Counted from the first letter of the stretch, positions 26,031 to 58,818 are shown. The stretch is DNA of 64,000 nucleotides from Diadema setosum (GCF_964275005.1 NC_092701.1:9074453-9138452); one strand, 5' to 3'. Numbers and translations: made by a program. Notes: generated by a model not told the origin, from the sequence alone.

Positions 26031-26696
26031 GGTTACAGTGTATATCAACAACAGAAATCCAAATTCAGATAAGATGCATTTCATGATGTGATTACCAATT
26101 TACTGATATATCATGGATGGAGGTAAGCAAATGAACTTCAAATTAACTTCTGATAGAAATTGCATTTCTGGAGGAAAATAATTCTTATTTTATTTATTCA
26201 TTTATCTTATTTTTTTTTTTTCTTGGGGGGGGGGGTTGCTCATATAAAGAATTTGGCACTGAACTGTATTGAATCATACTTGAAAGAAAGGAAATATATG
26301 GCTGAATCCAGAAAAAAAAAAAATTGCCAAATGTTTGAATGGATGTGGAACTCGTGGGAAGTGATAGTTCATGAAAAATTGATTGCATGAAATAAGATTA
26401 GGCCTAGTGTGCAAAAGTTTGGAAAATTTTGTTAGGGGCATACATTGTAGACTAATAAACATTCCATAGGAACACATAAAAAAGTTTCCTTAAAATGGGA
26501 TGTATCATAGTCAATGTTGCAAGCAAGCAGCAAGAAATTTTGCTTACCATATACTTTCTCACTTTCCTACTTAATATTCACTGTCAGAAATGCAGGTATT
26601 GATGATAAATTATCAAAATGATGGCATAGAATAAGACATAAAATGTTTTTACTTCAACAAAACTTCAAAGGGTTAATAATTTGCCTTATCTAATAA

Positions 26697-26800
26697 TCTA
26701 AATCTTATTTAATCTTATTAAATATTGTATTGTACCGCATTTTGTTGTATTTCATTGTTTTGCATTGTACTGTATTGTACTATTAAACAGTAGATACATG
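26697..26800. repeat. TATT/TGTATTG-rich degenerate simple repeat
   Basis: Repeated AATCTTATT and TTGTATTGTAC words. It is followed by a 20-base poly-T at about 26862. No gene signal. Confidence 0.55.
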
Positions 26801-27298
26801 TAGGAGACTATGAAACCCTTACTTATTCAGCTTTTCCAGAGTGAATGTACCCCCTTTGTCCTCTTTTTTTTTTTTTTTTTTAAACAAGGTTATGTGCCCC
26901 CAAACATGGTTTCACCTGAAAAAGGAACACAATGACATGATCTATGAAAATGGTGAGTCACGATAACATGTGATGCCATAGAGCAAGACATACATCAGAC
27001 AATGTTTGTTGTTGTTGTTGTTGTTTTAACCTGAATAAGGCAGATCTTGATATGATAAAAAAAGGGATAGAATAAAAGGAGATGAGTCATCTTAAGGCTG
27101 TTCAGGTGCAACACACCAACCAAACAATAAGTCACCCCCTATATTTGTGGCTTGCAGGCTTTCCTCCCTGGATCAAACTTTCATGTTCAATCCTTAATCA
27201 TCAACTTCTCTATCACCTGGCTACAGGTAGTCTACTATACAGATATTGACTGGTACGGGGTGGAATATAGGTCTTTATCTCACAATCAGCATGTCTTC

Positions 27299-27885
27299 TT
27301 AAAGGACAGGTCAAACTTTATAGACACGTGGATCGAGTGAATGCAGCATTATTGGTAGAACACATCAGTGAGAGTTTGAGGAAAATCAGACAAGCCATTC
27401 AAAAATTATGAATTTCTCAAGTTTCTGCTTAGTCACTGCTGCATGAGAATACTACTATAGCTTGTGATGTCACATGTGTACAATGATATAAAGAAAATAT
27501 AAAGAAAAATCAACATATTTTCACTTACTTGTATCTCACATAATAAAAGAACACTCGTCTTGCCTCTTTCAGAAGGCAGGGGGAATAATATTACCCTGAA
27601 CATACGTCAGTGACAAGTTGAGGAAATGCACACTTTTTACCCCCCCCCCCAAAAAAAAAAAAAAAAAAAAAAATTGTGAAATTCTCTTTATATTTTCTGT
27701 CTATCGTTGTACGCATGTGACATCATACACTGCAGTTGTCTTCTCATCAAGCCTTGACTGCGCAGATACTTTCAAAATCCATAACTTTTGGATGGATTGT
27801 CCAATTTTTTTCAAACTGATGTAGTCTATTAATATTGCTGCTTTCACTCAATCCACATGTATATGAAGGTGGACTTGTCCTTTAA
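27299..27885. mobile_element. Second full TTAA-flanked palindromic element
   Basis: Starts TTAAAGGACAGGTCAAACTT and ends GAAGGTGGACTTGTCCTTTAA minus its first base. It has the same two-arm design as 24320-24886, with a C/A homopolymer junction at 27640-27673 at the turn. TTAA at 27299-27302 and 27882-27885. Confidence 0.86.
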
Positions 27886-27889
27886 CATC

Positions 27890-29040
27890 CCAACCCTATT
27901 TCCTCAATCTATCACCTACAAAATTGTAGTCTACACGTCCTTATCCCATGGATCGACCCATTGCAATTTGCCCCTATATACACCCCTATCATCTAGATAT
28001 GTGTGGTTTACATGTTCCTCTTCCACAGTCCACCCATTTCTACCTTAACCCAACTTCCCCCCATCCCAAACCCCAACTCTCCCTCATTGGAAATATCGAT
28101 ACTTTAATGGCCACCACCAACTCACAGCCAAATTTTGTATACCCTTCTCTAGAACCCTCATCATCCCCATCCCAACCCCATCTTCATTTACATATTGAAC
28201 CTTGCAATCTTCAGATATATCCCCTAATGATCAATCAACCTGTATGCAAACCACCTCTACCCCTCATCACTTTGATACCAGTAGTCTACCCATCTCTCCG
28301 TCCCCCCCCCCCCCCAAGCTACAATACATCGCTTGTACACTCTTTATACAAGCCTTTCTCCTACAAGCTAGACCACTTCCATATCCAAAATCCCTAACGA
28401 AGCCTTGCCCCTTCTTCCTGATATTTGTACAGCCAATGTATTTCTCCCATCAACAACCCACTCCTAATAAATGTACCCACCCCATGATCTTGTAGTGCAA
28501 AGTTTTGCCTTTTATTGACCTATTTCTCATCTCATAATATCTCCCATCCCCACCTTGCTCCAGACTCCTTTGCCCACATACTCATGAAGGTGGAATGTTA
28601 AGTGACTCTCCCATCATCCTGTAGCCTTCATTCTTTTCTCATTCTATCAATGTATTTCCCCAACTGCCACCATCTCATCCCTTCCCCTTAATCCAGACAT
28701 GCACAGCCTTTGGGTCTTTCTTCTATAATCAACCATTGTGTCAACATCCTCACCCCCCCCCCCCCCACCACCTCAATTTACCAACCCCCTCCTATTCATT
28801 TAGATACTTGTTGCCTACCCGTATATGTCTTTATCCAACATGACTGACTCATTTCTCCATCCGCCGATCCATCATTCCCAACTTCGCCCCCATCCCCTCC
28901 AATATTCCTGAAGTTTACCCCTACAATGAACCCATTATACTCCACCTGCCCCCTTTCCCCACCTTAATCTATACTACAGTTACACCTTTACTGTCTTTTC
29001 CCCCACTAATAACCCATTCCCACAAACCTCCTCCCCTCCC
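27890..29040 (+). repeat. G-poor, C/T/A-rich tract
   Basis: For over 1 kb the plus strand is almost free of G outside a few spots, with many CCC and ACC words, C-runs at about 28304 and 28747, and loosely recurring phrases such as CTATCACCTAC and GTAGTCTAC. Open frames here are proline/serine/histidine-rich and carry no recognisable domain. It looks like a very degenerate satellite or a strand-biased low-complexity region. Confidence 0.6.
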
Positions 29041-29212
29041 AGGGGCGGATCCAGGAATTCTGTAAAGGGGGGGGGGGGGGCGCAACTAATATTTCTGGTG
29101 CCACTTCCGGGTTCATTTCCTTTTTTCCTTTTTATTTCTTTTGTTTTTTAACGAAAAAATAAAGGGCGGGGGGGCGTGCGCCGGTTGTACCCCCCTCTGG
29201 ATACGCCACTGC
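29041..29212. mobile_element. GGCGGATCCAG-ended MITE
   Basis: The left end AGGGGCGGATCCAGGAATTC and right end CCCTCTGGATACGCCACTG are inverted repeats with G/C homopolymers inside. The GTGGCG(G/T)ATCCAG type of terminal repeat is common in non-autonomous DNA elements of animals (recalled, not checked). Confidence 0.7.
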
Positions 29213-29660
29213 CCCCCCCCCCCCCCAATTCTCCATCTCCAATCTGTATGCCAGATAATTTGGATATCTGCGTCCTACAGGCCTTTCCCCCTGGGCTCAC
29301 CTGCATCCCCCCCCCCCCCCTCCTGCTGCCACCCTCTTTCCCTTCACCTCTTACCTTCTCCCTTCCTTTCCTCCCCAATGTTTGTCTTTGCCCATGGGCA
29401 ACCAGGTGTCTAGAAGGATGTAGCACCTATGGCTGGTACAAGTCAGTAAAGAACTGATTATTTCTAGCTACTTGGCTACAATCTGCTCCTCTCTCTCTCT
29501 CTCTCCCAAACATAAAGGTGTCATTGCTCCCTCTTTTATGCAGAAGGTGCTATATTCCACATACTAAGAATCTTGCTATAGGATTGGTCAAGAGCTGATC
29601 ACGTGATAAAGCGTAGTTTTGCCCATCACATCACCTGAGAAGAACTACACGTAGGTCACT

Positions 29661-29836
29661 TGATAGTACACAGTGCAACGCACTTTCCCTTCAGTGTCGC
29701 ACGATACGTGCAGCAAATTCATTGTTTTGTCATCTATAAAGACAGCTGTTTGTTTTGCTAATCTCTGGCAGTCCATACAGTCTTAACGCGAGATGAGTAC
29801 GCGCGAAATAAAAGTGCGTTGCACTGTGGACTATCA
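29661..29836. mobile_element. Palindromic element with about 24-bp arms
   Basis: Left TGATAGTACACAGTGCAACG, right CGTTGCACTGTGGACTATCA. A second left end (TGATAGCACACAGTGCAACG), with the same following TTCATTGTTTTGTCATCTA words, starts at about 29852, so a further partial copy lies right beside it. Confidence 0.75.
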
Positions 29837-30021
29837 TTTAACTAGGTCATTTGATAGCACACAGTGCAACGTACTTTCACTTCAGTGCCGCGCGGTGCGC
29901 GCAGCAAATTCATTGTTTTGTCATCTACGCGCACACATAGCCTAAGCCCTAAGGATACCTAAAGACAGCTAAAACGGTTTCAGATGTGGAATAAAATGGG
30001 AATTTCCAGGACCTTAGATGT

Positions 30022-30212
30022 GGAATATAAAGCAAATAATCAACTTTTAGTTTCAGGCAATGAGACAAACTACCTTGTATCACTTCCTCGGCGATCTGAA
30101 TGTGTACGCTATCTTTCCTCAGCTGCGCTTCGGAAAGATAGCTACATCCAGATCGCCTCGGAAGTGATAGTTTGTCCCATCACCTTCACCAACGTTGATT
30201 ATTTGCTTACTA
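30022..30212. repeat. 190-bp palindrome
   Basis: Nested inverted arms: AAGCAAATAATCAAC against GTTGATTATTTGCTT, GAGACAAACTA against TAGTTTGTCCC, and GCTATCTTTCC against GGAAAGATAGC at the centre (about 30108-30143). Confidence 0.8.
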
Positions 30213-30297
30213 TCTACAGTAGAAGACAGGGATGTACGACTTCCATCTGATGACACCTTTATTATATAACACAGTGCTTATATAGCGCATATCACTA

Positions 30298-30600
30298 CAG
30301 AGACTCCAACCCCAAGCACCTTCTGATCTGGAGATTCTCCCGCCCGAAACCCCTAGCAAACGGGAGACTCCAAGTTGATGTGTGCGAAGTGCGAAGTTCC
30401 TAGGGTTCTAGATGTTCTCTGGTGCTATCTAAGGCTTATTTTTTAAACATACGATAGCAATAAGTAAGAAATGCTTTCCACCGGGAGACACAGAGCCAGG
30501 GCGGGAGAAATCAAATCTCAAGCGGGAGAACGGGAGATTTTGCAAAAATGGGCTTTCGGCGGGAGCTCTCCCGTCGAAAACGGGAGAGTTGGAGTCTCTG
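30298..30600. mobile_element. AGAGACTCC DNA element, copy 2, with target duplication
   Basis: Starts CAGAGACTCCAAC and ends GTTGGAGTCTCTG. The direct repeat TCACTA flanks it at 30292-30297 and 30601-30606. The CAGAG start hints at the hAT superfamily, but hAT duplications are normally 8 bp, so this is tentative. No transposase inside. Confidence 0.82.
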
Positions 30601-30701
30601 TCACTACCGTAGTGTCTCTATGTGCTTTAAGGGAGAGGGATGAAAGCAGAAAGAGGAATGTAGTGTACAATGTACAATGTACCATAGATGCAAAACCAAA
30701 C

Positions 30702-31025
30702 TCATTCATAATACTTTTTACACAGAAATGTCTTGAGAGCAGTTTTAAACTTAAACACTGTGGGAGCTTCTTTTATATGACATGGAACAGCGTTCCACAG
30801 TGTGGGAGCAGCATGAGCAAAAGATCGCTCACCATAAAACTTTATTGTGATAGCAGGACATTGGAGAAGATTTTTCTGAGTTGATCTTAGATTACGCGAG
30901 GGAGCGTACCTTACCAAAAACTTACTGAGATATTCTGGTGCCATTGAATGCTGGCACTGATAAGTCAGTAACAGTATCTTAAAAACTATATGTGACTGAA
31001 CAGGAAGCCAATGTAGCTGCTTCAA
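30702..31025 (-). pseudogene. LINE reverse transcriptase C-terminal fragment
   Basis: About 107 residues with the order LHWLPVQSHI, FKILLLTYQC, APEYLSKFL, LRSTQKNLL, YGERSFAHAAPTLWNAVPCH and FKTALKTFL. This is the conserved region after the reverse transcriptase domain of L2/CR1/Rex-like non-LTR retrotransposons (family knowledge). The fragment has no internal stop. Downstream on the minus strand, 30660-30685 holds short ACATTGT-type repeats like the tails of such LINEs. The 5' part is missing, so the copy is a 5'-truncated, inactive LINE. Confidence 0.85.
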
Positions 31026-31109
31026 AATGGGGGTTATGTGAGAATGTTATTGTGCAAATCTAGGCCATTAAATAGAAACTGATATCAAACATAGGCCCTA
31101 TATGTGAAT

Positions 31110-31815
31110 GCAGTATAGGCAGAAATATTAGAACACATCAGTGAAGTTTGAGGAAAATCACACAAGCTGTCTGAAATGTAAAATTTTCAAAGTTTTATCA
31201 AACCAATCTGTCATTTGCAGGAAAAGAAGACTACAATATGTGATGTCATAATTGTGGAACGATATGAAGAGAATTCCACATGATTTCATTTCTTGTGAAA
31301 AGTACACATTCTTACTAGTGAACACCGACATCAGGGTACAGTGCACTCCTGTGAAAACAAACAGAGTTATAACAAAATTTAGGTTACAAAGTAACATTCA
31401 GGGCCCAAAGTTATCAAGTACACATCTTTATGCACTTTATTTGTTCAGATACAGCTGTATAACAAAGGAGAACTGCCAGTCCACAGGTCTTTGTTATAAC
31501 GGGAGTTGCCTGTAATATCATTACCCCTGCCTCTGGAAGGTTACTCAAATCCTCTTTCATTATGAGAGAAAAATGAATGCTAGCACGAAGCACTGTCTGC
31601 TAGGAAGGGTAAGCCTAGTGCCTCGCATTGCTCTACACAGCCACAAAGCAATTACACAGGGCGTATAGGGAGTAAGCACTCTAGTGCATGTGTCCCTATT
31701 CGTATATCAGGTAAGCTCTTTGACCGAAACTTAACAGTCGTGACTTTGGAATGGATTGGGCAATTTTCCTCAAACTTCACCAATGTGTTCTAACATTGCT
31801 GCATTTACTCACATG
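31110..31815. mobile_element. Interrupted TTAA palindrome family copy
   Basis: Left-arm words (GAACACATCAGTGAAGTTTG, TTCCACATGATTTCATTTCT, AAAGTACACATTC) lie at 31130-31310. Right-arm words (GGATTGGGCAATTTTCCTCA, AACTTCACCAATGTGTTCTA) lie at 31750-31800. The 400 bases between are unrelated sequence, which looks like an insertion or rearrangement. Confidence 0.55.
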
Positions 31816-32052
31816 TTGTTCAAAAGCAGTCAAATTGTGTTACATATGGAAGAATACCAAAATATTCTTCTTGCGTTCACACAAAGTGTACTTCAGGCAA
31901 GATCTTGCTGGGTTCATTTTGATATGCATTGAAAATGGAGTATTTTTTTCACACAACCTGCTTCACGAAAGAAAAAACAAGGAAAGGTGTGGGACTCAAT
32001 ACTGTACTTTGCATTCTTACTTTATTCAGCAAGTCATATTTGATCAAGGAAT

Positions 32053-32055
<3 letters not shown>

Positions 32056-32102
<47 letters not shown>
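32056..32102. repeat. (TA)n microsatellite
   Basis: About 23 uninterrupted TA units. Confidence 0.97.
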
Positions 32103-32105
<3 letters not shown>

Positions 32106-32607
32106 GTCTCTATCTTACAATGTAAGTTTACACACATGTGCATTTGCAGATTCTGACATCCTAACATGAGGCATCTCAAACTTGAGGGGTGGATGAGAGT
32201 GGGACTTAGTTTGAATCATCCTGAGCTGATATTATCACCCTCTGAAATATGTTAATGGTATGTATCTCCAAAGATGGAATAGTGGCTGTGAAACTTCACA
32301 ACTGATACACTGCATTTCTACTCCTTTGCACTTGGAATATAATGAAGTTTATTAAGGACTTGAGTGATAGCTTCTGCCAACCCTAAAGAACATTAATAAT
32401 CATCTCCATCGTCACTGTCAACAGGAAAATGCATTAACTCCATGAGGTTTATTCTCTAAAATATTTTGTTTGCCTTTTGTTTTCTTGCGTTAAAACCCAG
32501 CTAGCAAAAATGAGCTTCAAGAAAAAAACATCAACAAGGCATTCAGTTTCTTTTTCTCAAAACATTCTGGGAGAACTTCTCCACGTGTGACATTGACTGC
32601 TGAAAGT

Positions 32608-32613
32608 TTTATT
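32608..32613 (-). terminator. DHX16 poly(A) signal, candidate
   Basis: AATAAA on the minus strand, about 550 bases past the DHX16 stop codon. The sequence between (32614-33164) is open of other gene signals and would be the 3' UTR. Confidence 0.5.
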
Positions 32614-33164
32614 ATTCTGGGTGATAAGTGCCTGTAATGTTCCACGGTTGCTCATCTACCAGTATTTACAGCACAACATCCATGTCTATCCAGCCCGTGA
32701 CCTCCTCACAATTCTCCAAGAGGACACGCCTGCCTCTGGACACCAGCGACCATTTCAAGAAAGATGGTCTACCAGTAAGAGCAGATTGTATTCCTGTAGG
32801 ACGACCAATGATGTGCTTGTTAATGTTGACCTTTCATTGTCTTGCAGGGAAGCCTGGGATAACAGTGTGATCGCACACCAGTCATTGCTGGGAAGTGTTG
32901 GCATACTATTTACAACTGGACAACTCAGCAGGTTGTTCCACACTGTCTTGCTCTTCAGAGGACCTTAATGCCCAGTTTGTTACCATGGCAACTGCATCAT
33001 GAGATTGGCAATCCTCGTCAGAGAGATTGATGAAGTCTATATGATGCATATCACTAGATAGACTGCATGGCAAAGTTGAATTCATCTAGAGAAATGACCA
33101 GAGTAGCTATTGTCTTCTTCTGGCTCACAGGATGCATTGTTCAGTCTGTTGCCATGGTTACGCA

Positions 33165-54254
<21,090 letters not shown>

Positions 54255-54293
54255 GATGACTCCAATGTCATGAGTCAGAGTCACTCTAAATTT
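54255..54293 (-). other. DHX16 5' UTR segment with upstream acceptor
   Basis: Upstream of the start lies TTATTTCAG followed by 39 bases to the ATG, a good 3' splice site. This suggests that a 5' UTR intron precedes the first coding exon. Confidence 0.5.
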
Positions 54294-54689
54294 CTGAAAT
54301 AATTAGAAAATGGGTTTTATTAGCGAACCAATTTAAGTTTCTTTATGAATTTAAATCTAGATTTCTACTGTCAGGTCAAGACAATGTTTGTTGGCAACAC
54401 TGATAAGACTTAGCAATGATAGTGATAGTGTCATCAGTAGAGCCAGAAGTTGTGAGAAGAGACTTTTCTTATTCCATTTAGACTAGAACTGGAGAGTCTA
54501 GAATCAGAAATCTAAAATCTAGATTTCTAAAATTTACTGTTTGGTACCTGTGTAGTGAGCACTTGCACTGCATTGTAGTTTAACAATGAATGTAAAAGAT
54601 AATCACACTTCCAACAATCTCTTATGGAGTGTGAGCTGTTCATGAGCAGTGACACTTACTTACATTTATCTAATACAATATCGCACCAC

Positions 54690-56340
54690 CACAACTCGCA
54701 GTACAGTTGTAGATCTGGAGTAAAGCCCCCAGTTTTCAGCCGCCTCCAGACTCCGGACACTTATAAATCACTTATTGTAAGCCAGCAAATTCTACTGTCA
54801 CAACACATGCATATCACATCATTTCACATACTTGCACAGTCATTCACAACAGGAAAGTGCCCATAGTCATCTCCAAAAACCCATCTTAAATCTTGAATTT
54901 CACTGTCAAAAACACAAGATCGGCGCAACTTTTCCAAAGCACGCACAAATTAAGTTCCGCATCAAGAATCGGGGTCGCTGAAACAGCGCTAAAGATTGAG
55001 AAATAGGCTCTTCTGTTGCGAGATTTTTCACATATCGCAAGCTGAAGCGTGATGGTATCCTCAAAAACACAAAACTGTACATGCCGTGCTGATGCAGTGA
55101 CTAAATGTACAGGGGTTGAATGCAAGTGCCGACTCACCGAAATTCAGACACATACGGGCACCGCAACATCCCCAATGCAACCTTGTGCCAACAAGGTATG
55201 GTGCGGCACATTTTTCAGCGGCCTTGCACGCATACTGACATTGAATGCGCATAATGCGTGTCCGGATTCTGGAGAGGCCGGACGGATTCTGGTGGATTAT
55301 CAAGATGGTAATTCTGTAAATGGGGAATTTTTGGAAATTTCATGATGCATTTAACAAAATCAAAATTGAGATAAAAGTATGGTTCTAGTTTGATATAGAT
55401 CTAGAGGTCTACATTTATGGCATTGTTGTCTTGTTGAAGATATAATTTAAATTTACTTAAATTGTAATGTAGAAATATAGGGTAACAATTCGGTCACTTA
55501 AGCTTTTTTGCAATATTTTTCAAACTAAAATAATACATACATACATCATATCCACAGCAATGTATGTGAAATATATCAAATTTCTTTAATCTCAATTTTC
55601 ATTTTGTTAAATATCACACAGAATTTCACAAAATCCCAAAATACATCACCTTGAAAATTCCCCAGAATACGGTCACCGCGACAGGTATTCGTTCACGCGA
55701 TATGTGCGTTCAAAGTCTATGCGTGTTCAAGGCAGCTGAAAAATGCGCCGCACGCTACCTTGTTGGTGCAAAATTGTATCGGCGACATTGCGGCGCCCGT
55801 TGGTGACCGAATACTGGGGAATCGGCACTTGCATTCAACCCTTGTACAATGAGACACTGTATCGGCATGTAAGGAAATTTTGTTTCTTCTTTTGCGTTTT
55901 TGAGGATACCATCACACTCCAAGCTTGCGATAAGCAAAAAATCCCGCGAGAGAACGGCGTATTTTTCGATTTTTAGCGCTTTTTCGGCGACCCATACTCT
56001 TAAAACTGGGCTCAATCCACGCGCGCTTTTGGAAAGTAGCGCCAATTCCACACTTTTGACGGTAAAATTTGGGATTTTGGATGGATTTTTGGAGGGGGCT
56101 AAGGGAGTTTCCTGTTGTGAATGAGTGTGCAAGTATGTGAATTGATGTGATTTGCGTGTGTTGTGACAGTTGAACTTACTGGCTGGTGACAAGTGATAAG
56201 TCAATGACCGAATACCAGTAGCTCACCGAATAACTGGTAGATGTCTACCCTTACCCTAAAGTTTTTTTATTTTGAGTAGAACAAATATTGCAGAAAAGCT
56301 GAAATGTCCGAAAACTGGTGGTTTTACTCTAGCTACTGGC
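54690..56340. mobile_element. Large foldback repeat
   Basis: Left arm about 54720-55360 and right arm about 55585-56330 are inverted, diverged copies. GAGGATACCATCACACTCC-like, GCTTTTTCGGCGACCC-like and GGGATTTTGGATGG-like words appear in each, in opposite order. A third, single-arm copy lies at 59670-60170. It includes outer words CCACCAGTTTTCGG and CCGAAAACTGGTGG typical of its ends. No transposase is seen. Confidence 0.7.
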
Positions 56341-57050
56341 AAGCTAGACTACACGTAGATTTAGTTCAAATTGCACTAATAAAGTTTTAGTTCTACGGGA
56401 AATTACAGAATACCGGTTTTGCGTCATATAAATTAGCATATTGGTGCGTATGAGCCGCCTCTGGCGGCTCTCCCTTAAAGATGAATTGGAACGGCCGTCA
56501 AAAAGTAGGTTGAGCACACAATTTTTATGAAAATTGAGTGGTTTCGGAGAAAAACTGCTCTAAATCAAGATAACTCGAGTAAATGGACGATAAAGAAAAT
56601 CGAGCCAATTTTGACGGAACTATTTTAAACGTGATGACGTTATCACAGCTGGCAGTCCTTCTTCCTTTCACTCTTTTCGACACAAGTCATTCACAATCAA
56701 TCACACTACACTACTCACTAGTTTTTGGCAAGGCAGCGCGTATATACGCGTATTGTCAAGAGACAATTGCGCGCTCAACTGCTATACGGGTACGTACTGT
56801 ACACTGTACTAGTAAACATACGCACGTTCTGCAGACTTGCGCTCTCCGTGATTGGTTGCCGGTATTCTGTAATTTACCCTAGTTCTATAGTATTTATACA
56901 AGTTTGTTGCAGTGTTGGAGCAGCATTTGCGCATTAATCATCTAACAATACATGAATTGTAACGAGTGGGGCTATACTGCAGCTCAATGTTGATATTTTG
57001 ATACAAAAAAGAACGACAAAAACCTCCGATTACAAACAATAAGCACTTAC

Positions 57051-57200
57051 AGCAGCAGTGGAAAGTCGTAAAGAATGGGGAATATAATGAAGACATCTTA
57101 CCAATCTTACGAAATAATAACACAAGTAGCGTGCAGAGCAGAGGAACTCGTAGGCTATCTTGCCGAATAACGTACGTCGAACGTGTGTTCATTCGTGTAA
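57051..57200 (-). other. Candidate DHX16 5' UTR exon
   Basis: On the minus strand, CTGCTGCT|GTAAGTGC at 57051/57050 is a strong donor with no good open frame before it. It could pair with the acceptor at 54294 and places transcription start near 57.2 kb, just below CRE and ETS-like sites. Unproven without RNA. Confidence 0.35.
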
Positions 57201-57203
57201 ATG

Positions 57204-57219
57204 ACTTCCCGTGACGTCA
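57204..57219. promoter_or_regulatory. CRE and ETS-like promoter sites
   Basis: TGACGTCA, the full palindromic CREB/ATF site, is at 57212-57219; ACTTCCCG (ETS core on the minus strand) is at 57204-57211, one touching the other. The pair is typical of broadly expressed gene promoters and lies between the divergent DHX16 and SSNA1 genes. Confidence 0.5.
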
Positions 57220-58766
57220 CTGCCAGGGCACATAGTGCCAGACAGTTTGATCCCAGAACAGTCCGACCCTAAACTGCTCGGCTCGAATACCAAAATCCCA
57301 AATCCATTACACAAATTGCTTCAAGTTCCGGTGATGTCGTATGCAAACGTACTTTGCCCTTGAGAGTTTTGCAAGAGGTAACTCCAAAATAGCTTTATTT
57401 TCTGAGAGTGTAGCCCCAAAGTGAACAGTAGGGCTTGCAATTGGAGGCATCAACTCGAAATTTAATAGGCAGAGTACTTTTTTCATGTATTTTGGATCAA
57501 AAATGTACTAGTAAACAAAAGAAAGGAAATGAGGCAAGAAGTCGTGTAGTGGATGTGACGTTGAGGAAGGATCAATACAGTGATACTGTTGAATCTCCAG
57601 CAGGACTCGATAATGTCACAATTGCTTGAGCAATTTGATCACAGTTCTCACAAAAGACGATGCACTTATTTGAAAAATTTAATAAGTGACATAATTTTAC
57701 AGATTATATAGTGCGAGACATACCAACATTCTAAAATAGTTGAAAATGCATAATCATAATTCCTTGAAGTTCTTTCAATCAATTACTAGATCTAGAGCTT
57801 GAAATAATCAAATTTTTGATCCTAACATCCATGATCCTAACATCCAAAATACTGTAAAACATGATATATTCGCAGCATGAATTTTTCGCAAATTGGAGTC
57901 GACGGCCCTTTTTGGGGCATGAAATTTTCGCGAACTGCCACTGGCATTCAATGCATATAGAATAGAAAAGAACTTTCGTGTGCATTTTGATTTCGTGAAT
58001 CTTCGCTCTTGCGAAATTCGCGAAATTGAAATGCATGCGAACATTCCTCGTTTTACAGTAGTCTGGAATTGACACTGTAATGAGTGTGTTTAAATTTCAA
58101 GAATATTACGCTAAAACACCTGGGACTGGATAATGATTTCGTAGTTGCTTTTTATTTGTGAAACAAACTGTACCCCAATTTATTTGTAAATGCTTGGGGG
58201 CTCTGTAGTAGTGTTAATCTTGTCCTGCACTTCCTCCACATCTTTTATGTGGACAGACAATATTCAAACAAAACTTTTATTATAAGATTTTTTAAATAAC
58301 AATAAAAGTAGTGCATAAAATTTTATCACGAGTATTTGGTGTGGGGAAATTAATCTCGAAAATGAATTCATAGGAGCCTACAGTGCGGGCAGTTCTACAG
58401 TTCAAACCGTGATCATATATTTGGTGCATGTTGAGTGTTTATGTTCTTTAAAAGGAAAAAGAAAATTTTAATTGCTATTTCCAAAATTATAGATGGGCTT
58501 TACGGCTTTAACTCTCCGTATATACCGCACCGAATTCAGAATTTAGTCGAGCTTTCTATTTGACTACAGTAATGTACTAATCTCAAATGGATCGATGTGT
58601 CAAAGGTAGGTGGCCTACTGCTACCAACGGTTGTCCTGTATGAGGGTCGAATTAGATCGGTATCCAAAACACAGCAACGGCGCTATCGCTGAATTCGCTA
58701 TTCGCTAACAAACGAACCGAAAAGTGGAAAAGGACGTTTCAAGAGGAGAAGTGAGATTAGATAAAG
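57220..58766. other. DHX16-SSNA1 intergenic region
   Basis: Holds a family B MITE (57850-58060) and AT-rich non-coding sequence. SSNA1's promoter must lie in the last few hundred bases; I see no clear TATA box there. Confidence 0.6.
57850..58060. mobile_element. TACTGTAAAA MITE family B, copy 4
   Basis: Starts TACTGTAAAACATGATATAT and ends ACATTCCTCGTTTTACAGTA; both ends intact. It lies between the two divergent genes. Confidence 0.88.
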
Positions 58767-58818
58767 ATGACCCACCAGGCAGCTGCTCTCCAGAGTTATA
58801 ATAACGAACTTGTAAAGT
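58767..58818 (+). CDS. SSNA1: SSNA1 exon 1
   Basis: Residues 1-17 plus one base. Start ATG in the context AAAGATGA; donor AAGT|GTGAGT. The block [11 protein letters not shown] is nearly identical in vertebrates. Confidence 0.94.

Larger units (their letters stand above)
13881..32590. other. Gene-poor intergenic tract
   Basis: Lies between the convergent NOS1AP and DHX16 genes. I find no multi-exon or long protein-coding signal other than a LINE fragment. What it holds is listed separately: MITEs, TTAA palindromes, hAT-like elements, simple repeats and the G-poor tract at about 27.9-29.0 kb. Confidence 0.7.

Noticed and set aside
27948-28397. 149-residue Pro/Ser/His-rich frame
   Set aside because: Caused by the G-poor strand, which rarely forms stop codons; no domain and no splice context.
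32621-32968. 115-residue plus-strand frame near the DHX16 3' end
   Set aside because: Lies in the probable DHX16 3' UTR on the opposite strand; no domain.
55755-56204. 149-residue minus-strand frame
   Set aside because: Lies wholly in the foldback repeat; similar readings come from its other arms.
56700-56940. Small open frames near 56.7 kb as a new gene
   Set aside because: Under 100 residues, no family resemblance, no coding-type composition; probably promoter-side sequence.
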